The notes: a model not told the origin generated them from the letters alone. A stretch of 50,614 nucleotides of DNA from Candidatus Accumulibacter affinis (GCA_016713625.1 JADJOT010000005.1:1-50614); one strand, 5' to 3'; positions 28,739 to 38,389 are shown, numbered from the stretch's first letter. Numbers and translations are program-made.

Positions 28739-31483
28739 ATGGATAACACGATCAATAGCTGCGACGCCGAGGTGAGCGCCCTGGCGTCACCCTGGCAGAT
28801 GGCGCAGAGGCACAGCGGCTACCTGCGCAACCTGCTGGCCAGCCGCCCGCAAATAGCCACCTGGCTCGGCGAACACGCGGCGCAGCCGGTCACCGCCGCG
28901 CTGCTGAGCGACTTTCTCGCTGCCGCTGCGCCAACCAACGAAGAGACCCTCAAGCGCGCCCTGCGCCGTCTGCGCCAGCGTGTGATGGCGACCCTGATCG
29001 TCCGCGACCTCGGCGGTGCCGCGCCTCTGGGCGAAGTCGTCGAAAGCATGACCCAGCTCGCCGATGTCACCACCAACTTTGCGCTCGACTTCGTGCATCG
29101 ACAACTGTGCGAGCTGTTCGGCGAACCGCTGGACAGCCAGGGCCAGCCGCAACGACTACTGGTCATCGGCATGGGCAAGCTCGGCGGACGCGAGCTCAAT
29201 GTTTCCTCCGACGTCGACTACATCTTCGTCTACCCCGAGGAAGGGCAGACGGCTGGTGGCAGCCGGCGTATCGACAACTACGACTTCTTTCTGCGCCTCG
29301 GCAAGCGTTTGATCAGCGCCCTTGGCGACCTTACCGAAGACGGCCGGGTTTTCCGGGTGGACATGCGCCTGCGCCCCAACGGCGACTCGGGGCCACTGGT
29401 CGGATCGCTCGGTTCGCTGGAAAACTACTTCATCGCGCAGGGCCGTGAATGGGAGCGTTACGCATGGATCAAGGCCAGGGTGATGAACGAGGGCGTCAAT
29501 CTGCAGCCGGAATGGGGCAGCGCGCTGCACGACATTGCCCGCCCCTTCGTCTATCGCAAGTATCTCGACTTTGGCGCCATCAACGCCATGCGCGATCTGC
29601 ATGCGCAGATTCGCCGCGAAGTGGCGCGCAAGGACATGGCCGAACACATCAAACTGGGTCCGGGCGGAATCCGCGAGATCGAATTCATGGCGCAGGTCTT
29701 CCAGTTGATCCGTGGCGGCCGCGATCCGGCCCTGCAGATCCGGCCGACGCTGCAGGTCCTCGAGCTGCTCAGCGAGCGTCGCCTGCTGCCCGCCGAGACC
29801 GAGCGCGAGCTGGCGGCAGCCTACGACTTCCTGCGTCGCCTCGAGCACCGTCTGCAGTATGTGAGCGACGCCCAGACGCACCGTTTGCCGACTGCTGACC
29901 AGGAGCGTCTGCAGATCGCCAGGTCGACGGGTTTTGCCGACTGGCCAGCCTTCATGGGGGGGCTCGACGCTCACCGCGCTGCCGTCAGCCGCCATTTCGA
30001 GCAGATTTTTTCAGATCCGGAAGAAGGACGTCACGCGCTGGCTGGAATCTGGGAAGGCCCGACCGCTGGCGACGATGCCCTCGAACACCTTTCCATCCTC
30101 GGTTTTCGGCAGCCGCAGGCGATGCTCGAACGTCTGCAGCGCTTCCGTCAGAGCGGTCGCTACCTGCAACTGCCGGCGAGCAGCCGCGAGCGCCTCGACG
30201 CTCTCGGCCCACGTCTGATCGATGCCGCTGCAGCGACCAGCACCCCCGACGCGACCTGGCAGCGCGGCCTCGATTTCCTCGCTACGATCAGCCGCCGTGG
30301 CGCCTACCTGGCCCTGCTGCAGCAATACCCGCAAGCGCTGCAGAAGCTCGCCGAGCTGATCGGCAGCTCGTCCTGGGCCGCCGACTACCTGACCCGTCAC
30401 CCGATTCTGCTCGACGAACTGCTCGACTCGCGAATCTTCGACGTCCCCACCGACTGGCAGGGATTCCGGCAGAATCTGCAGGCGCGTCTGGCGCAGCACG
30501 TCGACGACATCGAGCGTGAAATGGACATCCTGCGCGAAGCTCACCACGCACAGGTCTTTCATTTCCTGGCGCAGGACATCGCCGGTCTGCATACGGTCGA
30601 ACACCTTGCCGACCGGCTCAGCGAACTCGCCGACATGCTGGTCGAGACGACCCTGGACCTCTGCTGGCAAAAACTGAAACAGCGGCATCCGCATTCCGAT
30701 CGCCCACCGCGCTTCGCGGTCATTGCCTACGGCAAGCTCGGCGGCAAGGAGCTCGGCTTCGCTTCGGACCTCGACCTGGTCTATCTGCACAATGACCCGG
30801 AAGCCGGCGCCGGTGAGCTCTACGCCCGTCTCGGCCAGCGCATGAGTACCTGGATGTCGACCCAGACGTCGGCTGGCACACTCTTCGAAGTGGACCTGCG
30901 TCTGCGCCCCAACGGTGATTCCGGAATGCTCGTCTCACCGATCGAAGCTTTTCGCGACTATCAGTTGCACCACGCCTGGGTCTGGGAACACCAGGCGCTG
31001 ACGCGTGCCCGTTTCTGTGCCGGCGACCCGGCGGTCGGCGAACGGTTCGAGGCGATTCGCATCGAGATCCTGCGGCAGCCGCGGGATCTGGGCAAGCTGC
31101 GCGAAGAAGTGCTGGCGATGCGCAAGCGCATGCTCGACCAGCACGCCTCGCGCAGCGAGGACGCTTTCGACATCAAGCACGATCGCGGTGGCCTGATCGA
31201 CGTCGAGTTCATCGTCCAGTACCTGGTCCTCGGGAATGCGCACACGCATTCCCGCCTGTGCGGCAACCTCGGCAATATCGCCTTGCTCGGGATCGCCGCG
31301 GAACTCCATCTGATTCCGGGCGAACTGGCCGCACCCGTGCGCGGCGCTTACCGCGAGTTTCGCCGCATGCAGCACGTCCTGCGGCTCAACGCCGACCGTC
31401 GCGCACGCGTCGAACGTGCCTCGGTCAGCCGCCGTATCGAAGCGGTTCGCGCACTGTGGGAGACGGTCTTCGGAGTGCCGTGA
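28739..31483 (+). CDS. glnE: bifunctional glutamine synthetase adenylyltransferase/deadenylase
   Basis: GlnE adds AMP to and removes AMP from glutamine synthetase, tuning nitrogen assimilation. The 914-residue protein has two nucleotidyltransferase domains: the N-terminal adenylyl-removing domain with GMGKLGGRELNVSSDVDYIF at about 160-180 and the C-terminal adenylylating domain with AYGKLGGKELGFASDLDLVY at about 660-680, each followed by a VDLRLRPNGDSG or VDMRLRPNGDSG motif. I use the ATG at 28739; the open frame extends upstream without support. It is divergent from yhdP. Confidence 0.96.
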   Translation: MDNTINSCDAEVSALASPWQMAQRHSGYLRNLLASRPQIATWLGEHAAQPVTAALLSDFLAAAAPTNEETLKRALRRLRQRVMATLIVRDLGGAAPLGEVVESMTQLADVTTNFALDFVHRQLCELFGEPLDSQGQPQRLLVIGMGKLGGRELNVSSDVDYIFVYPEEGQTAGGSRRIDNYDFFLRLGKRLISALGDLTEDGRVFRVDMRLRPNGDSGPLVGSLGSLENYFIAQGREWERYAWIKARVMNEGVNLQPEWGSALHDIARPFVYRKYLDFGAINAMRDLHAQIRREVARKDMAEHIKLGPGGIREIEFMAQVFQLIRGGRDPALQIRPTLQVLELLSERRLLPAETERELAAAYDFLRRLEHRLQYVSDAQTHRLPTADQERLQIARSTGFADWPAFMGGLDAHRAAVSRHFEQIFSDPEEGRHALAGIWEGPTAGDDALEHLSILGFRQPQAMLERLQRFRQSGRYLQLPASSRERLDALGPRLIDAAAATSTPDATWQRGLDFLATISRRGAYLALLQQYPQALQKLAELIGSSSWAADYLTRHPILLDELLDSRIFDVPTDWQGFRQNLQARLAQHVDDIEREMDILREAHHAQVFHFLAQDIAGLHTVEHLADRLSELADMLVETTLDLCWQKLKQRHPHSDRPPRFAVIAYGKLGGKELGFASDLDLVYLHNDPEAGAGELYARLGQRMSTWMSTQTSAGTLFEVDLRLRPNGDSGMLVSPIEAFRDYQLHHAWVWEHQALTRARFCAGDPAVGERFEAIRIEILRQPRDLGKLREEVLAMRKRMLDQHASRSEDAFDIKHDRGGLIDVEFIVQYLVLGNAHTHSRLCGNLGNIALLGIAAELHLIPGELAAPVRGAYREFRRMQHVLRLNADRRARVERASVSRRIEAVRALWETVFGVP

Positions 31484-31662
31484 CGAACACGGATGCGCAG
31501 CAGTCAGAGCCGGGCGCTGGTCGCCCTGGCAGCGACCGGACTTCCCCGACTACCGTCCGGCCTGGCTTGGCGCATGCCGATCACCAGGGCGGCAATGGCG
31601 GCAGCAAGTGGACTCTGCCAGCGGCCGCGCACAGCAGCCCAAAGACCGCGTAGAATGCGGCC

Positions 31663-31947
31663 ATGACCCGTTCCGACCTTATCATCCGGCTCGCTTCCCG
31701 CCACCCGCAACTCACTACCAAGGATTGCGCGGTGGCGGTCAAGATCCTGCTCGAGGCGCTCGGCAGCGCGCTGGCCAATGGGGATCGAATCGAGATACGT
31801 GGCTTCGGGAGTTTTGGCTTGAACTACCGGCCACCGCGAACCGGGCGCAATCCAAGGACCGGGGAGACGGTGCTGGTACCAGGGAAAGGCCTGCCCCACT
31901 TCGTGCCGGGCAAGGAACTGCGGGCGAGGGTGGACGGTAGCGACTAA
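31663..31947 (+). CDS. ihfB: integration host factor subunit beta-like DNA-bending protein
   Basis: This 94-residue HU/IHF-family protein has the DNA-binding arm signature RIEIRGFGSFGLNYRPPRTG followed by RNPRTGE, and begins MTRSDLIIRLASRHPQL as IHF-beta does (family about 94-100 residues). It bends DNA as a dimer with IHF-alpha. The gene usually follows rpsA; here it stands between glnE and the penicillin-binding protein gene. A TAGAAT at 31651-31656 is too close to the start to be a useful promoter. Confidence 0.88.
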   Translation: MTRSDLIIRLASRHPQLTTKDCAVAVKILLEALGSALANGDRIEIRGFGSFGLNYRPPRTGRNPRTGETVLVPGKGLPHFVPGKELRARVDGSD

Positions 31948-32015
31948 GCTTCCTGCGGGTCGCGGCAACAAACTCGACCCCGGCAAGACCGAGCGTGTTC
32001 CCTGCCGCGCTTTAA

Positions 32016-32021
32016 TATAAT
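32016..32021 (+). promoter_or_regulatory. possible -10 box before the penicillin-binding protein gene
   Basis: A perfect TATAAT lies in an AT-rich patch just before the gene. It would place transcription near 32028, which argues for translation from the TTG at 32055 rather than the one at 32031. No -35 is clear. Confidence 0.35.
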
Positions 32022-32030
32022 GTCGGGCAT

Positions 32031-34352
32031 TTGCCCTTTCTGTCGGACTTCCCGTTGCCTACTGCCCTGCGCTGGTTGATCTATCCGATGGTGGTCATTC
32101 TCGGACTTGCTGCAATGGCCATTGCGATGGTGGTCATTGTCCTTAGCCTGACCTACCCGAACCTGCCGTCGCTGGAGATTCTTACCGACTATCGGCCAAA
32201 GATCCCGCTGCGGGTCTATACCGCCGATGGTTACCTGCTGGGCGAGTTCGGTGAAGAGCGCCGGGCTGTGGTCAGCATCCAGGACGTTCCGGTGATCATG
32301 AAGCAGGCCATCCTGGCGGCCGAGGACGAGCGCTTTTATCAGCACGGCGGCATCGATACCCTGGGTGTCCTGCGGGCGCTGCACGCCAACCTGCTGAGCG
32401 GCGGCAAACGTCAGGGGGCCTCGACGATTACCCAACAGGTAGCCAAGAACTTCTTCCTGTCATCGGAAAAAACCTACACCCGCAAGCTCTACGAAGCACT
32501 CCTGTCGTTCAAGATTGAAAATAGTCTCAGCAAGGACCAGATTCTCGAGCTGTACATCAACCAGATCTTTCTCGGACAGCGTGCCTATGGTTTCGCCGCT
32601 GCTGCGCACATCTATTTTGGCAAGCCGCTCGCCGATCTGACGCTCGCCGAAGCGGCGATGCTTGCCGGACTGCCGAAAGCCCCATCGGCCTTCAACCCGG
32701 TGGTCAACCCGAAGCGCGCGCGCATCCGCCAGCAGTATGTCCTGCGTCGCATGAACGACCTCGGTTTCATCAACGACCAGCAGTACGAAGCGGCGCTGGA
32801 ACAGGCCCTGGTGATCAGGCGCGACGTCAATGAAACGCCCGTACACGCCGAGTTTGTCACCGAGATGGCGCGCCAGATAGCCGTTGAGCGTTTTCCCGAT
32901 GACGTGTACACACGTGGCCTGCGCGTGTACACGACGATTCTCAGGGAAGACCAGGAAGCGGCTTACGTGAGCGTCCGTCGCGGTGTTCTGGACTACGATC
33001 GCCGGCATGGTTACCGGGGGGCCGAAGCCTACGTCGACCTCGGCGAGATCAAGTCCGAGCAGGACGAAGCCCTCGACGAAATGCTGCTTGATTTCCCCGA
33101 TGCCGAAGACCTGCACCCGGCAATCGTGCTGCAGGCCGACAGCAAGAAAGTGCGCGCCTACCGTCGGGGCGGCGAAATCGTCACCATCAGCGGCGAGGGC
33201 CTGAAGGTGGCCGCGCGCATGCTTGACGAGAAAGCGCCACCCAACAAGCGCCTGCGTCGTGGCGCAATCATTCGCGTCCAGGGCGAAGACAAGAGCAGCT
33301 GGCGCATCGTGCAAATGCCCGAGGTAGAAGCCGCATTTCTCGCCGCCGATCCGCGCGACGGCGCAATCCGCGCGCTGGTTGGCGGCTTTGATTTCAACCG
33401 CAACAAGTTCAACCACGTCACGCAGGCATGGCGGCAACCCGGATCGAGTTTCAAGCCATTCATCTATTCCGGAGCGCTGGAGAGGGGTTTCACTCCCGCG
33501 TCGGTGATCAACGACGAACCGATCAGTTTTCCGGCTACCGTGACCGGTAGCCAGGCCTGGGAGCCAAAAAACTACGACGGCCGGTATGACGGTCCGATGA
33601 GCATGCGGACGGCGCTGGCCAAGTCGAAAAACATGGTTTCCATCCGGCTCCTGCAGGCCAGTGGCGTTCGTTTTGTGCAGGACTACGTTACCCGTTTCGG
33701 CTTCGAGGCGAACCGACACCCGCCCTACCTGACCATGGCTCTTGGCGCAGGCTCGGTGACGCCCTGGGGAATGGTCACCGCCTACGCCGTTTTTGCCAAT
33801 GGCGGCTACCGCATTCGGCCCTACATCGTGCGCGAGATACAGGATGACAAGAAACAGGTACTGGCCCGCGCAGAGCCGATCACTGCCGGCGACGAAAGCC
33901 TGCGCGCGATTGATCCACGCAACGCTTACCTGATGGACAGCATGTTGCGCGATGTGACGATCTATGGAACGGCTGCCCGCGCTTCGGCGACCCTGAAGCG
34001 CAAGGATCTCGCAGGCAAGACCGGGACGACCAACGAACACGTGGATGCCTGGTTCTGCGGTTATCAGCAGACCGTCGTCGGCTGTTCGTGGATCGGCTTT
34101 GATCACCCACGCAACCTGGGGGCTGGCGAGACCGGCGGCACGGCGGCGCTGCCGACCTGGATCGGCTATATGGCCAAAGCGCTGAAGGACACTCCCGAGT
34201 CGTTCCTGCCGGCTCCGGAGGGCGTCGTCTCCATCGCTGCTTCGCGCAGCGGTGGCAAGGGTCCGGCCCAGGAGGTGTTCTATGAGGAAAACGCTCCAGC
34301 CGAACTGGATCCCGGACCGCCGTTGGACCAGAGCAGCAAGTCCGAGGACTAG
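32031..34352 (+). CDS. mrcA: penicillin-binding protein 1A (class A, bifunctional)
   Basis: PBP1A polymerises glycan and crosslinks peptides in the periplasm. From N to C (numbered from 32031): a membrane helix at about 20-42; the glycosyltransferase domain with Glu98 in AAEDERFYQHGGID and STITQQVAKNFF; an OB-like linker (about 330-430); and the transpeptidase domain with Ser472 of SSFK and the KTGTTNEH motif. About 773 residues is normal. There is no ATG start: TTG 32031 gives the longest frame, TTG 32055 fits homologues better, and ATG 32088 falls inside the helix. Confidence 0.93.
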   Translation: MPFLSDFPLPTALRWLIYPMVVILGLAAMAIAMVVIVLSLTYPNLPSLEILTDYRPKIPLRVYTADGYLLGEFGEERRAVVSIQDVPVIMKQAILAAEDERFYQHGGIDTLGVLRALHANLLSGGKRQGASTITQQVAKNFFLSSEKTYTRKLYEALLSFKIENSLSKDQILELYINQIFLGQRAYGFAAAAHIYFGKPLADLTLAEAAMLAGLPKAPSAFNPVVNPKRARIRQQYVLRRMNDLGFINDQQYEAALEQALVIRRDVNETPVHAEFVTEMARQIAVERFPDDVYTRGLRVYTTILREDQEAAYVSVRRGVLDYDRRHGYRGAEAYVDLGEIKSEQDEALDEMLLDFPDAEDLHPAIVLQADSKKVRAYRRGGEIVTISGEGLKVAARMLDEKAPPNKRLRRGAIIRVQGEDKSSWRIVQMPEVEAAFLAADPRDGAIRALVGGFDFNRNKFNHVTQAWRQPGSSFKPFIYSGALERGFTPASVINDEPISFPATVTGSQAWEPKNYDGRYDGPMSMRTALAKSKNMVSIRLLQASGVRFVQDYVTRFGFEANRHPPYLTMALGAGSVTPWGMVTAYAVFANGGYRIRPYIVREIQDDKKQVLARAEPITAGDESLRAIDPRNAYLMDSMLRDVTIYGTAARASATLKRKDLAGKTGTTNEHVDAWFCGYQQTVVGCSWIGFDHPRNLGAGETGGTAALPTWIGYMAKALKDTPESFLPAPEGVVSIAASRSGGKGPAQEVFYEENAPAELDPGPPLDQSSKSED

Positions 34353-34675
34353 CGCCGAAACCGGGCGTGCCGGCCGTCAGATCTGCCGCACTGCCGACCT
34401 TGAACCACGGGCGCGGGATCTCTGCCGGCGGCACTGCCACCCGCCTCCAGCAAACAGCCTTGCAGCCGTACGCCCGGCAGGAGAAGAGCACCTGGTGTGC
34501 ACTAGTTCCTTCGTCCCGTAGCGTGAAATCGGAGACACTGTGACCAAAGGTCAGCGACTTTTCATCTCTTGACCTTCAGCCTTGGCGTGAGCAGCGGGCG
34601 CCCAGGCGACGGACAAGCCGCTGGGAAGCTGGCCCGTCTGTCGGGTGCGAGAGCCGGGTGAACATGGAGGTCGAA

Positions 34676-34876
34676 ATGAAAGTGATGATGGTTGTAGAGG
34701 GCGACGATTGTGCGCTGCTGATTGAACCCGAAGATGCGGAAGGCAGGGCTCTGTTGGCGGCCTTTGGCGTGCGGGGCGAGTTCAGGACCAGGCTCGGCAG
34801 TACCCGGAAGCCGTCGGACCTATCTGCCGCACAGTTTGCGGCAAGTTACGAGGGAGCACCGGTCGGACTCGACTGA
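34676..34876 (+). CDS. small hypothetical protein
   Basis: A 66-residue frame begins at an ATG with an ideal GGAGG at 34666-34670 and a 5-nt spacer. The protein starts MKVMMVVEGDDCALLIEPED and is mildly acidic, with no membrane helix or known motif. The strong ribosome binding site is the main support. It stands alone between the PBP1A and msbA genes, and an inverted repeat begins right at its stop. The sequence at 34353-34675 holds no other gene I can support, only a short TGACC/GGTCA palindrome at 34541-34553. Confidence 0.45.
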   Translation: MKVMMVVEGDDCALLIEPEDAEGRALLAAFGVRGEFRTRLGSTRKPSDLSAAQFAASYEGAPVGLD

Positions 34877-34906
34877 AAAAAACTCCGGGAGGGCCGGCCT
34901 TCCGGA
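34876..34906 (-). terminator. intrinsic terminator oriented to the minus strand
   Basis: A stem of nine pairs (TCCGGGAGG at 34884-34892 with CCTTCCGGA at 34898-34906, one G-T pair) is flanked on the left by seven As. Read on the minus strand this is a GC-rich hairpin followed by seven Ts. No annotated minus-strand gene ends here. Confidence 0.5.
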
Positions 34907-35114
34907 AGCTTGTACGCGATTGCGCCACTTGCCGCACCGCCGGGTGGCGCGTGTCGGGCAAGCAGACGGGCCGGACCCGGAAAATGCCGGCGTTCAACCG
35001 CTGCCCGCTCCGCCAATCGACCATCGCTTTCCCCTCGCCGAGCCTGGCCGGACAGGAAGGTGATCAGGGCCGCGTGTTACACTCGGGCGTCAGAATTCCC
35101 GGCAGCGCCCACGA

Positions 35115-36914
35115 ATGTCCCCCGCGAACCAACTGCCCGTTTCCTCATTGCGCATCTATCTTCGGCTGCTGGGCTATGTGCGACCGTTCGTCGGCCTGTT
35201 CCTGATCAGCCTGCTTGGCTATCTGATGTTCGCATCGGCACCGCCGATGATGGCCGCGATTCTCAAATACTTCATCGACGGACTGAGTGCGCCCAAAGGC
35301 GCGACCCAACTGGCAATGCCGCTGCTCGGCAGCATTGACCCGATCTATGGCATGCCCCTGCTGTTGGTGATTGTCGTCACCTGGCAGGGAATCGGCTCCT
35401 TTCTCGGCACGTACTACCTGACGAGGGTTTCGCTGGGCCTCATCGACGACTTGCGGCGCGCCCTTTTCGACAGCCTGTTGCGCATGCCGAACGTCTATTT
35501 CGACCAGCAGAACTCGGGCCATCTGATCTCGCGCATTACCTACGACGTAACGATGGTCACCGGTGCGGCGACCGATGCGATCAAGGTCGTCATTCGCGAA
35601 GGTCTGACGGTCGTCTTCCTGTTCGGCTATCTGCTATGGATGAACTGGCAACTGACGCTGGTCATGGTCGCGGTCCTGCCAGTCATCGCTCTGATGGTCA
35701 GTCGGGCGAGCCGGAAGTTTCGCAAGCAGAGCAGAAAGATCCAGACCGCGATGGGTGACCTCACGCATGTGGCGTCCGAATCCATTCAGGGCTACCGGGT
35801 GGTGCGCAGTTTTGGCGGCGAGACCTACGAATCGGCCCGCTTTCGCGCTGCCAGTGCAGACAACACGGCCAAGCAGTTGCGCATGGTCAAGACCATGGCG
35901 AGCTACACACCGGCGCTGCAATTCGTCACCTTCAGCACGATGGCGGCCCTGCTGACGCTGGTGCTGTTGCTGCGCGGCGATTCGTCAGCCGGCGACCTGG
36001 TCGCCTACATCACCGCAGCGGGCATGTTGCCCAAGCCGATTCGCCAGATTTCCGAAGTCAGCGCAACGATCCAGAAAGGGCTGGCGGGGGCCGAGAGCAT
36101 CTTTGCCCAGCTCGACGAGACGCCAGAGCCGGATCATGGCACAGTTGAACGGGATCGGGTCAGCGGCCGGCTGCAGATCCAGGATCTCTCCTTCGTCTAT
36201 GCCGGCAGTACGCAAACGGTGCTCGACAACGTCAGTTTCTCGGTCGAACCCGGACAGATGGTCGCGCTGGTCGGACGTTCGGGTAGCGGCAAGTCGACGC
36301 TGGCCAATCTGATTCCCCGCTTCTACAACCACGATTCCGGCCAGATCCTGATCGACGGCGTCGATGTCGAGGACTACACCCTGCGCAACCTGCGCCAGCA
36401 CATCGCGCTGGTGACGCAGCAGGTGGTACTGTTCAACGACACGGTGGCCAGCAACATCGCCTATGGCGACCTGGCCACGGCACCCCGGGCAGCGATCGAA
36501 AAAGCGGCCGAGGCGGCGTTTGCCAGCGAGTTCATCGAGCGTATGCCAGCTGGCTTCGACACCCTGATCGGTGAAAACGGCGTGATGCTTTCCGGTGGGC
36601 AGCGCCAGCGCCTGGCCATTGCGCGGGCGCTGCTCAAGGATGCGCCGATCCTGATCCTCGATGAGGCGACTTCGGCACTGGACACCGAGTCGGAACGTCA
36701 CATTCAGAGTGCCCTCGACCAGGCGATGGCTGGACGAACCACCCTGGTCATTGCCCACCGCCTGTCGACCATTGAAAAAGCCGACCTGATCCTGGTCATG
36801 GAGCAGGGGCGTATCGTCGAACGCGGTACCCACAACGAGTTGCTGGCGGCCAACGGCCACTATGCGCGCCTGCACGCGATGCAGTTCAGCGAGGAAGCAA
36901 CAGACGCCGCCTGA
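35115..36914 (+). CDS. msbA: lipid A/phospholipid ABC exporter MsbA
   Basis: MsbA flips core-lipid A across the inner membrane using ATP. The 599-residue half-transporter has six membrane helices in residues 1-320 followed by the ATPase domain: Walker A GRSGSGKST at 387-395, signature LSGGQ at 492-496, Walker B ILILDEATSALD near 510-521 and the switch histidine in VIAHRLSTIEKAD. Its neighbours on the minus strand make and phosphorylate the LPS core, which supports the substrate. The genes are convergent, with the kinase operon ending 26 nt away. Confidence 0.95.
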   Translation: MSPANQLPVSSLRIYLRLLGYVRPFVGLFLISLLGYLMFASAPPMMAAILKYFIDGLSAPKGATQLAMPLLGSIDPIYGMPLLLVIVVTWQGIGSFLGTYYLTRVSLGLIDDLRRALFDSLLRMPNVYFDQQNSGHLISRITYDVTMVTGAATDAIKVVIREGLTVVFLFGYLLWMNWQLTLVMVAVLPVIALMVSRASRKFRKQSRKIQTAMGDLTHVASESIQGYRVVRSFGGETYESARFRAASADNTAKQLRMVKTMASYTPALQFVTFSTMAALLTLVLLLRGDSSAGDLVAYITAAGMLPKPIRQISEVSATIQKGLAGAESIFAQLDETPEPDHGTVERDRVSGRLQIQDLSFVYAGSTQTVLDNVSFSVEPGQMVALVGRSGSGKSTLANLIPRFYNHDSGQILIDGVDVEDYTLRNLRQHIALVTQQVVLFNDTVASNIAYGDLATAPRAAIEKAAEAAFASEFIERMPAGFDTLIGENGVMLSGGQRQRLAIARALLKDAPILILDEATSALDTESERHIQSALDQAMAGRTTLVIAHRLSTIEKADLILVMEQGRIVERGTHNELLAANGHYARLHAMQFSEEATDAA

Positions 36915-36932
36915 AGCAGCAGGCGCCGGACG

Positions 36933-36956
36933 TGCCGCCTCAGGCCGCTGGCGGCA
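36933..36956. repeat. inverted repeat at the msbA / kinase convergent junction
   Basis: TGCCGCC (36933-36939) and GGCGGCA (36950-36956) form a perfect 7-bp stem with a 10-nt loop, overlapping the kinase stop. It may end both transcripts, but no T run is present. Confidence 0.35.
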
Positions 36957-38382
36957 AGTGCTCGTCAAGCCAGCGATGGAGAAGCGAAGCGGCGGGCCAG
37001 TTGCGCAGCAGGCGCGCGCGATCCCGTTGCCAGGCGCGCGCATGGGCAGCCGGCGAGCGATGCTGAACGACGCTATCGAGATCGATGAGCAGCACGCGCT
37101 CGGCATACCACAGCAGATTCATCGCCTTGAGGTCGCCATGGCTGATCTGCTGGCGATGCATGGTCTCGAACAGGCTGATCATCGCCCGCGCCTCGGCGGC
37201 GGGCGGTTCACGGTCGGCCGACAGGTGAACCAGCAGATTCGGCCCTGGGCAGAAATCGCAGATCAACCAGCCCCGCCGCCGCAGTGGTCCCACGCGTTCC
37301 TCGATCAGCGCCAGCGGTTGTGGCGTGGGAATGCCGAGAAACTGCAAGCGGTGCCCTTCCCGCCAGGAATGCCAGGCCCGACTCGGACGCCACAGGCGGC
37401 CGAGCGCGTGGCCCAGGTTCTTGAGGTTGTAGCGTTTGACGAGCAGCACGCGGTCATTGACGACCACTCGGGCAACCGTGCTGGTGCCACCGTCCTTGAG
37501 CACCCGGCCACGCTCGATGGCGCTGTCGGGCGCAGCCAGCAAAGGCGCCAGGGCTGCGGATTCCTGGCGCAACACCGTGCTGAAGCGGCTAGTGCTGCGC
37601 TCGACGGCGAACAGCGTGCAGTCGCGAACCGTCTTGGCGAGAAAGTCTCCGAGGCGCCACGCTCTGACACGCGTGATCTGCGCACGCAAGGCGGGCATCG
37701 CGAACGGAACGTTGCCCGCCCCGGCAAGATAGGCCGGCAGCAGCGTCGGCAAATGTTCGTCCCACGCCGGCGGCAACTGCGCCAGCAGCACCGCCAGATT
37801 CGCACAGGCGCGCTCCGGCGGCAACGCCTGTCCCGGGCTGACGACGCGCACGGCATCACCGTCGATGACCAGCAGACATCCGTCATGGCGCAGAAAGTTG
37901 CCGAGGTGCAGGTCTTCGTGTACCAGTCCGGCGGCGTGCAGGCGGCCGGCCATGGTCAGTGCCGGAGCCAGGGTCGACAGCGCTTGGGCATCCCCGGGCG
38001 GGCGCCCGGCGACGCGTGCCCAGCACTCGGCCAGACTCTCGGCGCTATCGAGAAAGTCCGTCAGCAGGGCGTAGCCGCCACCGGCCAGCGCCATCGCGGC
38101 CACCAGCGGAGGGGTCGGCACAGCGGCCAGGACGAGTTCCTCGAGGCCTGCCCGTTCCTGCTGCCAGTGCTTTTCGCAGTGGCGGCCAACAAAGAGCTTG
38201 GCCAGCACCCGGCGGTCTCCCAGTGTCGCCTCGCCAACCAGGCGCTTGCCCGGCAGCACGCGCAACAGGCGGAACATGCGGAGCTGGCGGCCATCGGCGA
38301 GAGCGATGCGAAAGGGCAGCTGCGGATTCCGTCCGGCAGCCTGCAGGGTGCTGGCCAGGGCCAGTTCGTCCAGGCTCATCAT
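36940..38382 (-). CDS. tandem-kinase protein of the LPS kinase (InaA/Kdo-kinase) type
   Basis: This 480-residue protein contains two kinase-like domains in one chain. The first (about 1-235) has Lys62, the catalytic loop HEDLHLGN at 155-162 and a metal motif IDGDAV at 173-178. The second (about 240-480) has Lys316 (LLVKRY), the loop HGDLKAMN at 415-422 and IDLDS at 433-437. Both halves keep the key lysine, aspartate and asparagine, so both may be active. The context with waaP, waaG and msbA indicates phosphorylation of LPS core sugars. It lies 7 nt after the single-domain kinase gene in the same operon. Confidence 0.85.
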   Translation of the reverse strand: MMSLDELALASTLQAAGRNPQLPFRIALADGRQLRMFRLLRVLPGKRLVGEATLGDRRVLAKLFVGRHCEKHWQQERAGLEELVLAAVPTPPLVAAMALAGGGYALLTDFLDSAESLAECWARVAGRPPGDAQALSTLAPALTMAGRLHAAGLVHEDLHLGNFLRHDGCLLVIDGDAVRVVSPGQALPPERACANLAVLLAQLPPAWDEHLPTLLPAYLAGAGNVPFAMPALRAQITRVRAWRLGDFLAKTVRDCTLFAVERSTSRFSTVLRQESAALAPLLAAPDSAIERGRVLKDGGTSTVARVVVNDRVLLVKRYNLKNLGHALGRLWRPSRAWHSWREGHRLQFLGIPTPQPLALIEERVGPLRRRGWLICDFCPGPNLLVHLSADREPPAAEARAMISLFETMHRQQISHGDLKAMNLLWYAERVLLIDLDSVVQHRSPAAHARAWQRDRARLLRNWPAASLLHRWLDEHLPPAA

Positions 38383-38389
38383 CAGTCAA

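Noticed and set aside
32460..34106. 548-codon minus-strand frame opposite the PBP1A gene
   Set aside because: Shadow of a gene with all catalytic motifs on the plus strand.
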